DNA from: an uncultured Tateyamaria sp. | Lineage (GTDB): Bacteria > Pseudomonadota > Alphaproteobacteria > Rhodobacterales > Rhodobacteraceae | DNA: 64,000 bases | Assembly: GCF_947503045.1 (NCBI RefSeq) | Contig: NZ_CANNCF010000004.1 | Span: 186,001-250,000 of the forward strand | Direction of reading: 5' to 3' | Shown here: positions 1 through 9,979 of the stretch, piece by piece | How positions within the stretch are numbered: the first letter of the stretch is position 1 | Layout: each line of letters opens with the position of its first letter | The notes under the pieces: generated by a model | What the model was told of the DNA's origin: nothing | Seen by the model: the letters and a program-made list of their open reading frames with translations, nothing else | The model's database searches: none | Translations under genes and position numbers: made by a program

Positions 1-1
1 G

Positions 2-280
2 CCCATCGGCGGCCTGAAGGAAAAGCTGCTTGCGGCCTTGCGCGGCGGCATCAAGACAGTGCTGATCCCGCAGGAAAACGAAAAGGACCTTGCCGAGATC
101 CCGGACAATGTCAAAGAAGGGTTGGATATCATCCCTGTCACGCACGTGCGCGATGTGCTGAGCCGTGCGCTTGTGTCGGTGCCTGAATCCATCGAATGGG
201 ATGAAGCCGCCGAAGAGGCTGCAGCCGCCGCGGCCGCCGCCGCCGCAACTGGCAGTGGGGCAGGCGCAACAGCCCACTAG
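2..280 (+). CDS. lon: Lon protease, C-terminal end (5' truncated by window)
   Basis: [46 protein letters not shown] matches the Lon C-terminal proteolytic domain; ends in a poly-Ala tail. Confidence 0.93.
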   Translation, partial: PIGGLKEKLLAALRGGIKTVLIPQENEKDLAEIPDNVKEGLDIIPVTHVRDVLSRALVSVPESIEWDEAAEEAAAAAAAAAATGSGAGATAH

Positions 281-298
281 TTTGTAGACCTGAACAGC

Positions 299-328
299 AA
301 GCGCCCCGGAGTGTTCTCCGGGGCGCTT
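299..328 (+). terminator. Rho-independent-like terminator downstream of lon
   Basis: Perfect stem AAGCGCCCCGGAG-TGTT-CTCCGGGGCGCTT. Confidence 0.8.
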
Positions 329-505
329 TGCGTTTCTGCGCCTTTGGCCCCGGTCGGCGGTTTCCGAGCCTCACACCATCGGGACTGTCGCATTTCAGCA
401 CGTATGACGGCTTTTGGCCGCGCATTCTCTGTCCGAGCCCGGCAAAGCCGTGGATTTTTAACCGAAAATTCGGTAAGTGGGGGCCATAGAAAAATAAAGA
501 GGCAC

Positions 506-961
506 ATGATGGCAACTGATCCCGGCAAGACGCGCAAAACCAAGACACCGGCCACTGGCCGCAAATCCACAACCCCCAAGGTCAAGGCTAAGGTCGCGCC
601 GAAACCCGAACCGGCAGCCCCCGCCACAGTCGTGGAATCGGCCAAGCCTGTCGTGCTGGGCCCGATGATGCGCAAGCCGGAGCTGATCAACGCAGTTGTC
701 GCCAAGTCGGGGATGAAGAAAAAAGACGTCAAACCGATTGTCGAGGCGACATTGGCTGTGCTTGGCGCGGCCTTGCAGGACAGTCGCGAGCTAAACCTCG
801 AACCGCTCGGCAAGGTCAAAGTGAACCGTGAAAAGAAAAAGCCCAGCGGCAAGGTGATGATCGCGCGCATTCGCCAGTCTCAGGATCTGCCCAGCGAAGA
901 GGCCAAGCCCGACCCCAAGGACATGGGCGCCCCTGCAGCGTCACCGACGGCTGCGGAATGA
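506..961 (+). CDS. HU family DNA-binding protein with basic/proline-rich N-terminal extension
   Basis: MRKPELINAVVAKSGMKKKDVKPIVEATLAVLGAALQDSRELNLEPLGKVKVNREKKKPSGKV is HU/IHF-like; ATG at 506 chosen over the upstream ORF start. Confidence 0.75.
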   Translation: MMATDPGKTRKTKTPATGRKSTTPKVKAKVAPKPEPAAPATVVESAKPVVLGPMMRKPELINAVVAKSGMKKKDVKPIVEATLAVLGAALQDSRELNLEPLGKVKVNREKKKPSGKVMIARIRQSQDLPSEEAKPDPKDMGAPAASPTAAE

Positions 962-1022
962 CGTTTTCGGGCGCTGTCCCTCTTGCCAGCGCCCGCGGAC
1001 CCGGCTAAGACGCGCGGGCTTT

Positions 1023-1097
1023 GGGTGATTAGCTCAGTGGTAGAGCGCTTCGTTCACATCGAAGATGTCAGGAGTTCAAATCTCTTATCACCCACCA
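1023..1097 (+). tRNA. tRNA-Val (CAC)
   Basis: Cloverleaf GGGTGAT...ATCACCC-A-CCA; anticodon loop TTCACAT within CTTCG/CGAAG stem. Confidence 0.93.
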
Positions 1098-1184
1098 AAG
1101 CCTTACTGTGCCACTGCTGTGAAATGTTGTGATCGGCGGATAGCCTGACCGACGCCCGCCGCCGTTGGCGGCAGTCTGGATCAG

Positions 1185-1211
1185 GAGTTCAATTCTCTTA
1201 TCACCCACCAA
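1185..1211 (+). repeat. Duplicated tRNA-Val(CAC) 3' end (T-arm/acceptor/CCA fragment)
   Basis: GAGTTCAATTCTCTTATCACCCACCA repeats GAGTTCAAATCTCTTATCACCCACCA of the tRNA, 113 bp downstream. Confidence 0.85.
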
Positions 1212-1271
1212 AGCGCTCCGGAATCGATACTGTGAAACTATGCGTTGTGCATCGGGCGCAACCGTACCCAT

Positions 1272-1559
1272 CTACGAGATCTGCCCATCCGCAAAAACGT
1301 GATGCCAGCGCAAAACCTGCACCGAGGCGCGCAAACCCGTTGGCCAAAACGGGTCGGCATGCACAAGGTGCCAGGCGGCGTCCGCGTCTTCGACATCCAC
1401 AATCCACGCGCCACCCGCGCCGGCGTCTCTGTCAAAAAGCGGACCCGCCGCGCGGATGGCTGCGGCATTGCGGGTCAGAAAGGCAAGGTGGTCGGGCATC
1501 TTTTCGCCTCGGATGTGATCATGTCCGGGGGCATCCTGAAACAGAATAAGGTAGGGCAT
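1272..1559 (-). CDS. YciI family protein
   Basis: MPYLILFQDAPGHDHIRGEKMPDHLAFLTRNAAAIRAAGPL... YciI-like; divergent from the LysR gene. Confidence 0.7.
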   Translation of the reverse strand: MPYLILFQDAPGHDHIRGEKMPDHLAFLTRNAAAIRAAGPLFDRDAGAGGAWIVDVEDADAAWHLVHADPFWPTGLRASVQVLRWHHVFADGQIS

Positions 1560-1648
1560 CGCGGCCTCCTGATTTTCATATGTGCCCCATGACTACCTGT
1601 GCAACACTGCAGGAAGAATGGACATGATTGCCGGGATAGGTTGCAAAA

Positions 1649-2449
1649 ATGCGGGACGCACATTGGGATGATCTGCGGGTGTTTCAGGTGGTCGCCGACA
1701 CGGGCAGCTTTGCCGGGGCGGCCAAGGCCTTGGGCCAGCACGAGACCACAGTCGCGCGCCGGATACGGCGGTTGGAGCGGCAGGTGAGTCATGTGCTGTG
1801 GCGCGGACAAAACGGCGGCGTGACCGATGAGGGGGCCGTTTTATTAAACCATGTCAGGACGATGACAGATGCAGCACAGCAGGCGGACGCAGCGCTGAGC
1901 CCGTCGCAAGGCCCGCGCGGACATGTGCGGCTGACGGTTGTGCCCTGGCTGGTCGAGGCGGCAATCCTGCCGCTTTGGGCGCAGTGGCGCGGCGAGGCGC
2001 CGGACCTGTCACTCTCCGTTCTGGGGCGCCATGACAGCCTCAGCCTGATGCACGGTCAGGCCGACATCGCGCTGCGCTTTGCCCGGCCCGAGGCACATGG
2101 GGATGTGGTGATCCGCAAACTGTGCGATGTGCCCTTCGTGCTGGCCGGGCATGGGCCGGACTGGGTGGGTTACGTGCCCGAAATGGCCCATCTGCCTCAG
2201 GCCGGGTGGGGGCCGGACTCACCAAACCTGCGCCTCTCGGATCAGTCGGGGGTCACCGCGGCGGTGCATGCGGGTCTCGGGCAGGCCTGGCTGCCGCGCT
2301 GTGTTGCCGGAGATCTTGCGCAACCGGGCTGTGCCCCCAGATCGCGCCCTCTGTGGGTGCTGACCCATCCACGCACCCGCAAGAATGCAAGCGTTGTGGC
2401 CATCGTATCGGGCCTTTTGCCGCTTGTGGTGCGCCACCTGTGCTCGTAA
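1649..2449 (+). CDS. LysR family transcriptional regulator
   Basis: N-terminal HTH DDLRVFQVVADTGSFAGAAKALGQHETTVARRIRRLE. Confidence 0.85.
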   Translation: MRDAHWDDLRVFQVVADTGSFAGAAKALGQHETTVARRIRRLERQVSHVLWRGQNGGVTDEGAVLLNHVRTMTDAAQQADAALSPSQGPRGHVRLTVVPWLVEAAILPLWAQWRGEAPDLSLSVLGRHDSLSLMHGQADIALRFARPEAHGDVVIRKLCDVPFVLAGHGPDWVGYVPEMAHLPQAGWGPDSPNLRLSDQSGVTAAVHAGLGQAWLPRCVAGDLAQPGCAPRSRPLWVLTHPRTRKNASVVAIVSGLLPLVVRHLCS

Positions 2450-2458
2450 GCCGGGGCC

Positions 2459-3040
2459 ATGAGATATCCTGACCTTTTGATCCTGCGCCACGGCGAAACC
2501 GAATGGAATCTGGCCGGACGGATGCAAGGCGAGATGGACAGCCCCCTGACCGCCAAGGGTCGCGCGCAGGCAGATGCCCAGGGGCGCCTGTTGACCGAAT
2601 TCGGCGTGGACGATTGGGCGCTGTGGTCCAGCCCGCAGGGCCGTGCACGTGCAACCGCTCAGATCGCCTTGGGCGCGCGCGCGGACGAGGCCCGGCACGA
2701 TGCGCGCCTGACAGAGATCACAATGGGTGCTTGGACCGGAAAAGAACGCCGCGAGATCGCCGCCACCGTCCCGCATATGTTTGAAACCGAAGCGGATATG
2801 TCCTGGTACGATCATGCGCCGGGGGGCGAGGGGATCATGTCACTTTACACCCGGACCGGTGCGTTTCTGGCGGATCTGACGGGCCCTGCCGTGATCGTCA
2901 CCCACGGCATCACGTCGCGCATGTTGCGCTGTCATGCGCTGGGGCTGGAGCCCGGGGCCTTTGATACTTTGCCAGGCGGGCAGGGCGTCGTGTACCACCT
3001 TTCGCAAGGCGTGCAGACCTGCCTGTCCGAAGGGGCTTGA
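2459..3040 (+). CDS. Histidine phosphatase family protein
   Basis: LILRHGETEWNLAGRMQGEMDSPLTAKG signature (RHGE). Confidence 0.9.
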   Translation: MRYPDLLILRHGETEWNLAGRMQGEMDSPLTAKGRAQADAQGRLLTEFGVDDWALWSSPQGRARATAQIALGARADEARHDARLTEITMGAWTGKERREIAATVPHMFETEADMSWYDHAPGGEGIMSLYTRTGAFLADLTGPAVIVTHGITSRMLRCHALGLEPGAFDTLPGGQGVVYHLSQGVQTCLSEGA

Positions 3041-3076
3041 AGCCGGATGTCGCCTTGGGCTAAGAGACGCGCAGGC

Positions 3077-3375
<299 letters not shown>

Positions 3376-3477
3376 TTTTCGTCCACAGTCAGTTGTCCGC
3401 AGCGCGGAAACGCCCGCCTATTTCTTTGAACGCCACGGCACTCCCGTGCTAGTTGAGGCGACGGGTTGGGGGACCAT

Positions 3478-4185
3478 ATGACCTTTTCCATGCTGGGCGA
3501 CATTCAGGATCAGACCGACAGCGCCGCCCTCTGGCGGCTGGTTTTGGACTATTTCCACGATCACGGCGTCGAAAAGATCAGCTATCACCACTTTTCCACC
3601 GATCTGCGCACAGACCAATCGGTGACGATCAACACCGACGGGTTTTCAAGGGAATGGGTGTGTCAGTACATCGAACGCAAGCTGTATCTGGTTGATCCCA
3701 TTACCGAATTGGCCCAAAGCGCCACGCGTCCGTTCCGCTGGTCCGACATCGAAAACCTGATGCGTCTGACGCCCGAGCAAAAGGAATACCTGTGCCAGAT
3801 GCATGATGCCGGTGTTGGCGACGGGCTGGCCTATCAGGTCTTTGGGCCGGGTCTGCGCAACGGATATGTCGGCCTCGGAACCGGCAAGAGCCACGAACTG
3901 CCCTTGCCCCTCGTGCTCGACTTTCAGCTGGTCGCTCAGGCCGGGCATCTGCGCTATTGCGAGTTGAACCCGCATGGCGTTCCGGCAGCGCGCCTGTCGC
4001 CACGTGAACGCGAGATCCTGCGCTGGATGGCCCGCGGCGAATCCAACAAGGGTATTGCCAATCGGCTCGAATTGTCTCCGCACACTGTCGACACACTGGT
4101 GCGCCGGATATTTGACAAGCTGGGCGTGGCGGATCGAACCACTGCCGCCATAAGGGGCATGGGGGCCGGGTTGATCGTGCCCTAG
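3478..4185 (+). CDS. LuxR family (autoinducer-binding type) transcriptional regulator
   Basis: C-terminal LSPREREILRWMARGESNKGIANRLELSPHTVDTLVRRIFDKLGVADRTTAA; N-terminal region like autoinducer-binding domains. Confidence 0.85.
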   Translation: MTFSMLGDIQDQTDSAALWRLVLDYFHDHGVEKISYHHFSTDLRTDQSVTINTDGFSREWVCQYIERKLYLVDPITELAQSATRPFRWSDIENLMRLTPEQKEYLCQMHDAGVGDGLAYQVFGPGLRNGYVGLGTGKSHELPLPLVLDFQLVAQAGHLRYCELNPHGVPAARLSPREREILRWMARGESNKGIANRLELSPHTVDTLVRRIFDKLGVADRTTAAIRGMGAGLIVP

Positions 4186-4251
4186 GCGGGGCCTATGTGG
4201 CGTATGCACGTGACATGACAGTGGTGCTGGGCGCGCGCTAGGTCGGCCGGG

Positions 4252-4539
4252 TTGTTAACCATTGAGAGACGATTTTCCATGTCACCGAATTCTCCGGCCC
4301 GAGACGCCTTTCTCGAGGGGCGCATCCAATCCGTCATCGATCACCTGAACGATATGCCGCTCGATGTGCGGACCCCGGCGGCGCTCGCCACGGCGGCGGA
4401 GGTTCTGGAATATGCGGCCTATGAGCTGGCCCAAACCGATCGTCCCCGCCATGTCGCTCGGTTGATCCTGCTGGCGGCTGATCTGGAACGCACGGCGGCC
4501 GAATTGCGCCGCCGCGTGCGTGGGGATGAGGACGCCTAA
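4252..4539 (+). CDS. Hypothetical protein
   Basis: 95-aa ORF with plausible start context and helical composition; no family recognised. Confidence 0.55.
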   Translation: MLTIERRFSMSPNSPARDAFLEGRIQSVIDHLNDMPLDVRTPAALATAAEVLEYAAYELAQTDRPRHVARLILLAADLERTAAELRRRVRGDEDA

Positions 4540-4616
4540 AAGACCGCGTGGCGCGCTTGATTTGAGGCTGGTCCCGGTTAGGTTGAACCAGATGGAACCA
4601 AACCCGGAGGCCCGAG

Positions 4617-5555
4617 ATGAGCTGGAACCCTGCCCTTGATCCCGATTGCCCCAAGGGCGACGCGGTCGACGCCATAGACACCGTCATCGTGCCCCGTGCC
4701 CGCGATCTGGGAGGGTTCGAGGTGCGCCGTGCCTTGCCCGCACCCAAGCGGCAGATGGTTGGTCCGTTCATCTTTTTCGACCAGATGGGCCCTGCGGAAT
4801 TTGTGACCGGCACCGGCATTGATGTCCGACCCCATCCCCATATCGGGCTTGCTACGGTAACCTATCTTTACAAGGGCAAGATCCATCACCGGGACAGTCT
4901 GGGCACGGATCAGTGGATTGAACCGGGGGCGGTGAACTGGATGGTGGCAGGCCACGGCATCACCCATTCCGAGCGCACGGATGGTGAGATTCGCGACCGC
5001 CCCCATGATCTGTTTGGCATCCAGACCTGGGTCGCCTTGCCCAAGGATGCCGAGGACGATCCGGCGGATTTTCAGCACGCGGCCCGCGCTGATCTGCCCT
5101 TTCTCGAAGGCGAGGGCAAAGAGGTGCGCCTGATTCTGGGTGATGCCTGGGGCGAACGTGCGCCGGTGCAGACCTTTTCCGAGATGTTCTATGCGGATGC
5201 GGTACTGGAGGCGGGGGCCGCGATCCCGTTGCCGGACAATCACGAAGATCGCGGCATCTACGTGGTGGACGGGTCGATCACTGTCGCCGGTGAACCCTAC
5301 ACCGCGGGTCAGATGATGGTCTTTCGTCCCGGAGACGCGATGTCGGTCACTGCCGGAGAGGGCGGTGCGCGCCTGATGATGCTGGGTGGGGCCACGCTGG
5401 AAGGCTCGCGCCATATCTGGTGGAATTTCGTCGCCTCATCGCGCGAGCGCATTGATGCTGCCAAAGAGGCCTGGCGCGCCGGGGACTGGGCGCATGGGCG
5501 GTTCAAATTGCCCCCGGGGGATGAGGATGAATTCATTCCACTGCCGGATCACTAG
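4617..5555 (+). CDS. Pirin family protein
   Basis: RKRQMVGPFIFFDQMGPAEF-like and HPHIGLATVTYLYKGKIHHRDSLGTDQWIEPGAVNWMVAGHGITHSER typical of pirins. Confidence 0.93.
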   Translation: MSWNPALDPDCPKGDAVDAIDTVIVPRARDLGGFEVRRALPAPKRQMVGPFIFFDQMGPAEFVTGTGIDVRPHPHIGLATVTYLYKGKIHHRDSLGTDQWIEPGAVNWMVAGHGITHSERTDGEIRDRPHDLFGIQTWVALPKDAEDDPADFQHAARADLPFLEGEGKEVRLILGDAWGERAPVQTFSEMFYADAVLEAGAAIPLPDNHEDRGIYVVDGSITVAGEPYTAGQMMVFRPGDAMSVTAGEGGARLMMLGGATLEGSRHIWWNFVASSRERIDAAKEAWRAGDWAHGRFKLPPGDEDEFIPLPDH

Positions 5556-5684
5556 GCCCGAGCCTGCACCGTTCATGCCCGGTTGCAGGGGCGTGAGCAA
5601 AGCAAAGTTGTGAATTTGCACATTTGGCGAAAAACCCCGCTTGACGAGGGCGGGCCGGGGCCATAATACGCCAGAACGCAGCGG

Positions 5685-5761
5685 GCGGTTGTAGCTCAGT
5701 TGGTTAGAGTACCGGCCTGTCACGCCGGGGGTCGCGGGTTCGAGCCCCGTCAACCGCGCCA
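5685..5761 (+). tRNA. tRNA-Asp (GTC)
   Basis: GCGGTTG...CAACCGC-G-CCA; anticodon loop CTGTCAC. Confidence 0.95.
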
Positions 5762-5771
5762 CTGCTGCGAC

Positions 5772-5810
5772 AAAAGCCGCTCCCGATTTTCGGGGGCGGC
5801 TTTTTCTTTT
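5772..5810 (+). terminator. Rho-independent terminator after tRNA-Asp
   Basis: AAAAGCCGCTCCCGA-TTT-TCGGGGGCGGCTTTTTCTTTT. Confidence 0.9.
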
Positions 5811-5891
5811 GTGGCGCGTCGGGTTGGGCAGGCGTAAAAAACGAGGCGTTTTCCGTGCCGGTTTCCGATTTCGGAAACCGCCTCCATCGGA

Positions 5892-6749
5892 TCAGGCGGT
5901 CAGTTCGGTCAAAAAGCTGAGCAAGGCCGCGCTGGTTTCCTGCGGATGTGTGTCGGGAAAGAAGTGACCGCCGGGAAGTGCCACGCTTTGCATATTCGAG
6001 AGCCGATTGGCCCAGGTGTCTGGCACATCATAGGCCTGTCCCATAACCCCATCCGCGCCATAAAGAACAAGGGTCGGCACATCCACCTGCCGCTCCAGAT
6101 CCTGCGCGTCGAGTGCGAAATCCACATCAATGGCCGCGCGGTAATCGTTGCACATGGACCGGATGCAATCCGGCTCACGCCAGGCCTTTCGATAGGCATT
6201 CAGTGCGGGTTCTGCGAATCCATCCATACGGCCGCCCCAACCGGCCAGACAGGTTTCGAAATAGGTGTCAGGGTCATAGCCGATGAGGGTTTCGGGAATC
6301 GGTTCAGGTTGGGCCAGAAAGAACCAGTGATAATAGGCGCGTGCGACCTGTTGGCTCAGATCGTCAAGCAAGAGATGCGTGGGCACGATGTCCATAAGGG
6401 TGAGCGACAGCACTGAATCTGCATGATCCAGCGCCAGCCGGTGCGCGGTCCGTCCTCCGCGATCGTGGCCGACCAGATGGAACTGCTCAAACCCAAGGGC
6501 TTGCATCAGCGCCACCTGATCGGCGGCCATGGCACGAAAGCTCATATCTTCCATGCGGGCCGGTTTGGTGCTGTCGCCATAGCCGCGCAGGTCGGCTGTG
6601 ATCACGGTAAAGTCGCGCGCGAGGACCGGGGCAATGGCGTGCCACATGGCGCGGGTTTGGGGAAAGCCATGCAGCAACAGGACCGGTGGGCCGGTACCGG
6701 ATTTCTCATAGGCGATGGTGATGCCGTCGGGTGTGGTGAACTGGGTCAT
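5892..6749 (-). CDS. Alpha/beta fold hydrolase
   Basis: MTQFTTPDGITIAYEKSGTGPPVLLLHGFPQTRAMWH; VGHDRGGRTAHRLALDH nucleophile elbow; start chosen at 6749. Confidence 0.85.
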   Translation of the reverse strand: MTQFTTPDGITIAYEKSGTGPPVLLLHGFPQTRAMWHAIAPVLARDFTVITADLRGYGDSTKPARMEDMSFRAMAADQVALMQALGFEQFHLVGHDRGGRTAHRLALDHADSVLSLTLMDIVPTHLLLDDLSQQVARAYYHWFFLAQPEPIPETLIGYDPDTYFETCLAGWGGRMDGFAEPALNAYRKAWREPDCIRSMCNDYRAAIDVDFALDAQDLERQVDVPTLVLYGADGVMGQAYDVPDTWANRLSNMQSVALPGGHFFPDTHPQETSAALLSFLTELTA

Positions 6750-6910
6750 GAAGCGCCTTGTGGTTGAGGCAGGCTGGGGGCCAGCCCCCAGACCCCCGGG
6801 ATTTTTTTGAATCAGAGAAGGGGGACGGTTGGCTTGGGTCGGGTGTCCTTGGGTATTTGACGTGAGACCGGCGCGCGCGCATGAGTTCTTACGTGAGTGC
6901 TGCCAGAAAC

Positions 6911-6937
6911 CGGGCCCAACTGCGGATGCCTTTGTGA
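6911..6937. repeat. 27-bp exact duplicate of the 3' end of the M20 peptidase gene
   Basis: CGGGCCCAACTGCGGATGCCTTTGTGA at 6911 and 7054. Confidence 0.9.
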
Positions 6938-7031
6938 GTGCGCGCCGTCCTGGAAACACTCCGGGGGAGTGTTTCAGGCACGCACGGGCGCAGCCCTCGT
7001 AGAGTTTTCGCGGTGCAAGGCATGTGTTTAC

Positions 7032-8402
7032 TCATGTCAGCGCCGCAAGAATGCGGGCCCAACTGCGGATGCCTTTGTGAAAACTCTCCAGATCGTATTT
7101 CTCGTTCGGTGAGTGTATCTGGTCGTCGTCCTTGCCAAAGCCGACCAGCATGGGCGTCGTGCCAAGGATGTTCTGGAAGTGCCCCGCAATCGGGATCGAG
7201 CCGCCGCAGCCCACATAGGCCGCCGGGATGTTCCATTCATCGCTGAGCGCGTGCCGTGCCTTTTCAAAGGCCGGATCGGTGGTTTCGGTGATCGATGCAT
7301 GGCCCGCACCGTGGCCGTGAAATTCGACTTTGCAATCGGCGGGCAGGGCGTCCTCGATCATCTTGCGAAAGCTGGCTCGGATCGCCAGCGGGTCCTGCTC
7401 GCCGACGAGGCGAAAGCTGACCTTGGCCTGTGCCTTGCTTGGCAGCACGGTTTTGAACCCAGCGCCGGTATAGCCGCCCCAGATGCCGTTGATCTCGCAA
7501 GTTGGGCGCGACCAGATCATCTCGATCGGGGTGCGGTCCACTTCGCCCGCGGGCACCGACAGGTCCACATCGCCCAGGAATGTGCCATGATCAAAGGCCA
7601 GACCCTGCCATTGCTGGCGGATTGCGTCCGGTAGCTCAGGCACGCCGTCATAGAACCCGGGCACGGTGATGCGCCCGGAATCGTCGTGCAGACTGGAGAG
7701 AATTCGCGTCAGCACCCGGATCGGGTTCATCGCGATGCCGCCATACATGCCGGAATGCAGGTCCTTGTCGGGGGCGGTGATGGTGATTTCCTCACCCAGC
7801 AGCCCGCGCAGCATGGTGACGATGGCGGGCACACGGGATTCGAACAGGCCGGTGTCGCAGATCAGGGCGAGGTCGGATTTCAGCTCCGCTGCATTTTGCT
7901 CCATGAAGGGCACCAGCGAGGGCGAGCCGGATTCCTCTTCTCCCTCGAAGAAGAAGGTGATGCGGCAGGGCAGAGTACCATGCTCGGCCTTCCAGGCGCG
8001 ACAGGCCTCGACAAAGGTCATGAGCTGCCCCTTGTCATCCGAACTGCCCCGCCCGCGGATGACCTGGCCTGCATCGGTGTCCTGCACTTCGGGATCGAAC
8101 GGGTCGCGGTCCCACAAGTCCAGCGGATCGACGGGTTGCACATCGTAGTGGCCATAAAACAGCAGGTGGGGGCCGTCGCCCTCCACATGGCCGACCACCA
8201 TCGGATGGCCGGGGGTGGGGCGCTTTTCCGCAGCGACCCCAAGGCTTTGCAGGTCAGCGACCAGCCAGTCGGCGGCGCTGTCGCAGTCCGCCTTGAACGC
8301 CGGATCGGTCGAGATGGAGGGGATGCGCAGCAGATCGAGCAGACGCTCGGTGGCCTGGGGCAGGTCGGCATCGATGCGGGCGAGGACGGCGTCGAGGGTC
8401 AT
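7032..8402 (-). CDS. M20 family dipeptidase/peptidase
   Basis: FYGHYDVQPVDPLDLWDRDPFDP, GRGSSDDKGQL, FFFEGEEESGSPSL are M20 metal-site motifs. Confidence 0.92.
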   Translation of the reverse strand: MTLDAVLARIDADLPQATERLLDLLRIPSISTDPAFKADCDSAADWLVADLQSLGVAAEKRPTPGHPMVVGHVEGDGPHLLFYGHYDVQPVDPLDLWDRDPFDPEVQDTDAGQVIRGRGSSDDKGQLMTFVEACRAWKAEHGTLPCRITFFFEGEEESGSPSLVPFMEQNAAELKSDLALICDTGLFESRVPAIVTMLRGLLGEEITITAPDKDLHSGMYGGIAMNPIRVLTRILSSLHDDSGRITVPGFYDGVPELPDAIRQQWQGLAFDHGTFLGDVDLSVPAGEVDRTPIEMIWSRPTCEINGIWGGYTGAGFKTVLPSKAQAKVSFRLVGEQDPLAIRASFRKMIEDALPADCKVEFHGHGAGHASITETTDPAFEKARHALSDEWNIPAAYVGCGGSIPIAGHFQNILGTTPMLVGFGKDDDQIHSPNEKYDLESFHKGIRSWARILAALT

Positions 8403-8468
8403 GGCGGCTCCTGTTGGATGGGTCGGCCCGAGAGTAGCCGGGCGGGCCGCAGTGTCCAGAGGGCCGAT

Positions 8469-8482
8469 TTGATTTGGGTCAA
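8469..8482. promoter_or_regulatory. FNR/FnrL-type box upstream of hemA
   Basis: TTGAT-TTGG-GTCAA, an FNR-type inverted repeat about 150 bp before the hemA start codon. Confidence 0.65.
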
Positions 8483-8632
8483 TGCCCGGTCACTTCACGC
8501 CATGTCAGAAGGGTCAGGATTTGCCGACCTGCGACATGACGCCCTTTTGATTAGCATTGAAGGTGCATTTCGCAGTCTATATTCGTTCTAAAACCAGCGC
8601 GCATTGCGCGTTTCGATCTGACAAAGACCAAG

Positions 8633-9868
8633 ATGGAGCCACGTGTGGATTACGCAGCCAAATTGGACGACTCCCTGCAACGCCTGCATGACGAAGGGCG
8701 CTACCGCACGTTCATCGATATCGAACGCCAAAAGGGTCAGTTTCCCCATGCTGTGTGGACGCGCCCGGATGGCAGCCGCGCGCCGATCACCGTGTGGTGC
8801 GGAAATGACTATCTTGGTATGGGGCAGAACCCGATTGTGCTGAAAGCGATGCACGAGGCGATTGATGCCACAGGCGCCGGATCTGGCGGCACACGCAACA
8901 TTTCCGGCACCACCGTCTATCACAAGCGCCTTGAGGCCGAACTGGCCGATCTGCATGCCAAAGAGGCGGCCCTGCTGTTCACCAGCGCCTATATCGCCAA
9001 TGATGCGACATTAAGTACGCTGCCCAAGCTCTTTCCCGGCCTCATTATTTACTCCGATGCGCTCAACCACGCCTCGATGATCGAAGGGGTGCGCCGCAAT
9101 GGTGGTGCCAAGCGTGTGTTCCGTCACAATGACGTCGAACACCTGCGCGCATTGCTGGAGGCGGATGATCCAAACGCGCCAAAATTGATCGCCTTTGAGT
9201 CGATTTATTCGATGGACGGAGATTTTGGCCCCATTGCCGAGATTTGCGATCTTGCCGATGAATTCGGTGCGCTGACGTATATCGACGAGGTCCACGCGGT
9301 GGGTATGTACGGGCCTCGTGGGGCGGGTGTTGCTGAACGCGACGGCCTGATGGACCGCATCGACATCATCAATGGCACGCTGGCCAAGGCCTATGGCGTA
9401 ATGGGCGGCTACATCGCGGCATCTGCAAAAATGTGTGATGCGATAAGGTCTTACGCACCGGGCTTCATCTTTACCACGTCGCTGCCACCGGCCGTTGCGG
9501 CAGGGGCTGCGGCCTCGGTCAGATTTTTGAAGACCGCAGAAAATCTGCGCGCGGATCAACAGGCGCAGGCCAAGGCGCTGAAACTGCGTCTCAAGGGATT
9601 GGGCTTGCCAATTATCGATCATGGCAGCCATATTGTTCCGGTGATGGTCGGCAATCCGGTCCATACCAAGCTGTTGAGTGATATGTTGTTGGACGAACAC
9701 GGAATTTACGTTCAGCCGATCAACTATCCGACCGTACCACGCGGCACCGAACGGCTGCGATTCACCCCCTCACCGGTGCATGGACCCGAAGAGATGGACG
9801 CCCTCGTACAGGCGATGGATAAACTCTGGTCGCATTGTGCGCTGAATCGCGCCGAGAGTGCCGGATAG
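8633..9868 (+). CDS. hemA: 5-aminolevulinate synthase
   Basis: [78 protein letters not shown]. Confidence 0.97.
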   Translation: MEPRVDYAAKLDDSLQRLHDEGRYRTFIDIERQKGQFPHAVWTRPDGSRAPITVWCGNDYLGMGQNPIVLKAMHEAIDATGAGSGGTRNISGTTVYHKRLEAELADLHAKEAALLFTSAYIANDATLSTLPKLFPGLIIYSDALNHASMIEGVRRNGGAKRVFRHNDVEHLRALLEADDPNAPKLIAFESIYSMDGDFGPIAEICDLADEFGALTYIDEVHAVGMYGPRGAGVAERDGLMDRIDIINGTLAKAYGVMGGYIAASAKMCDAIRSYAPGFIFTTSLPPAVAAGAAASVRFLKTAENLRADQQAQAKALKLRLKGLGLPIIDHGSHIVPVMVGNPVHTKLLSDMLLDEHGIYVQPINYPTVPRGTERLRFTPSPVHGPEEMDALVQAMDKLWSHCALNRAESAG

Positions 9869-9979
9869 TTTAACTATATTCGCAATTACCGTTGCCTTGT
9901 GATACACTCTGTTAAACAACAGCCGTGAGACGAATCGAGTGGGACAGATTCGTTAAACACGACACCATGGGGCAGCGGC

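Noticed and set aside
5436-5762. 108-aa minus-strand ORF MARLTGLEPATPGVTGRYSNQLSYN...
   Set aside because: Antisense of tRNA-Asp, a well-known spurious ORF type.
8545-8560. Second FNR box near hemA (TTGATTAGCATTGAA)
   Set aside because: The right half does not match ATCAA/GTCAA; only one half-site is good.
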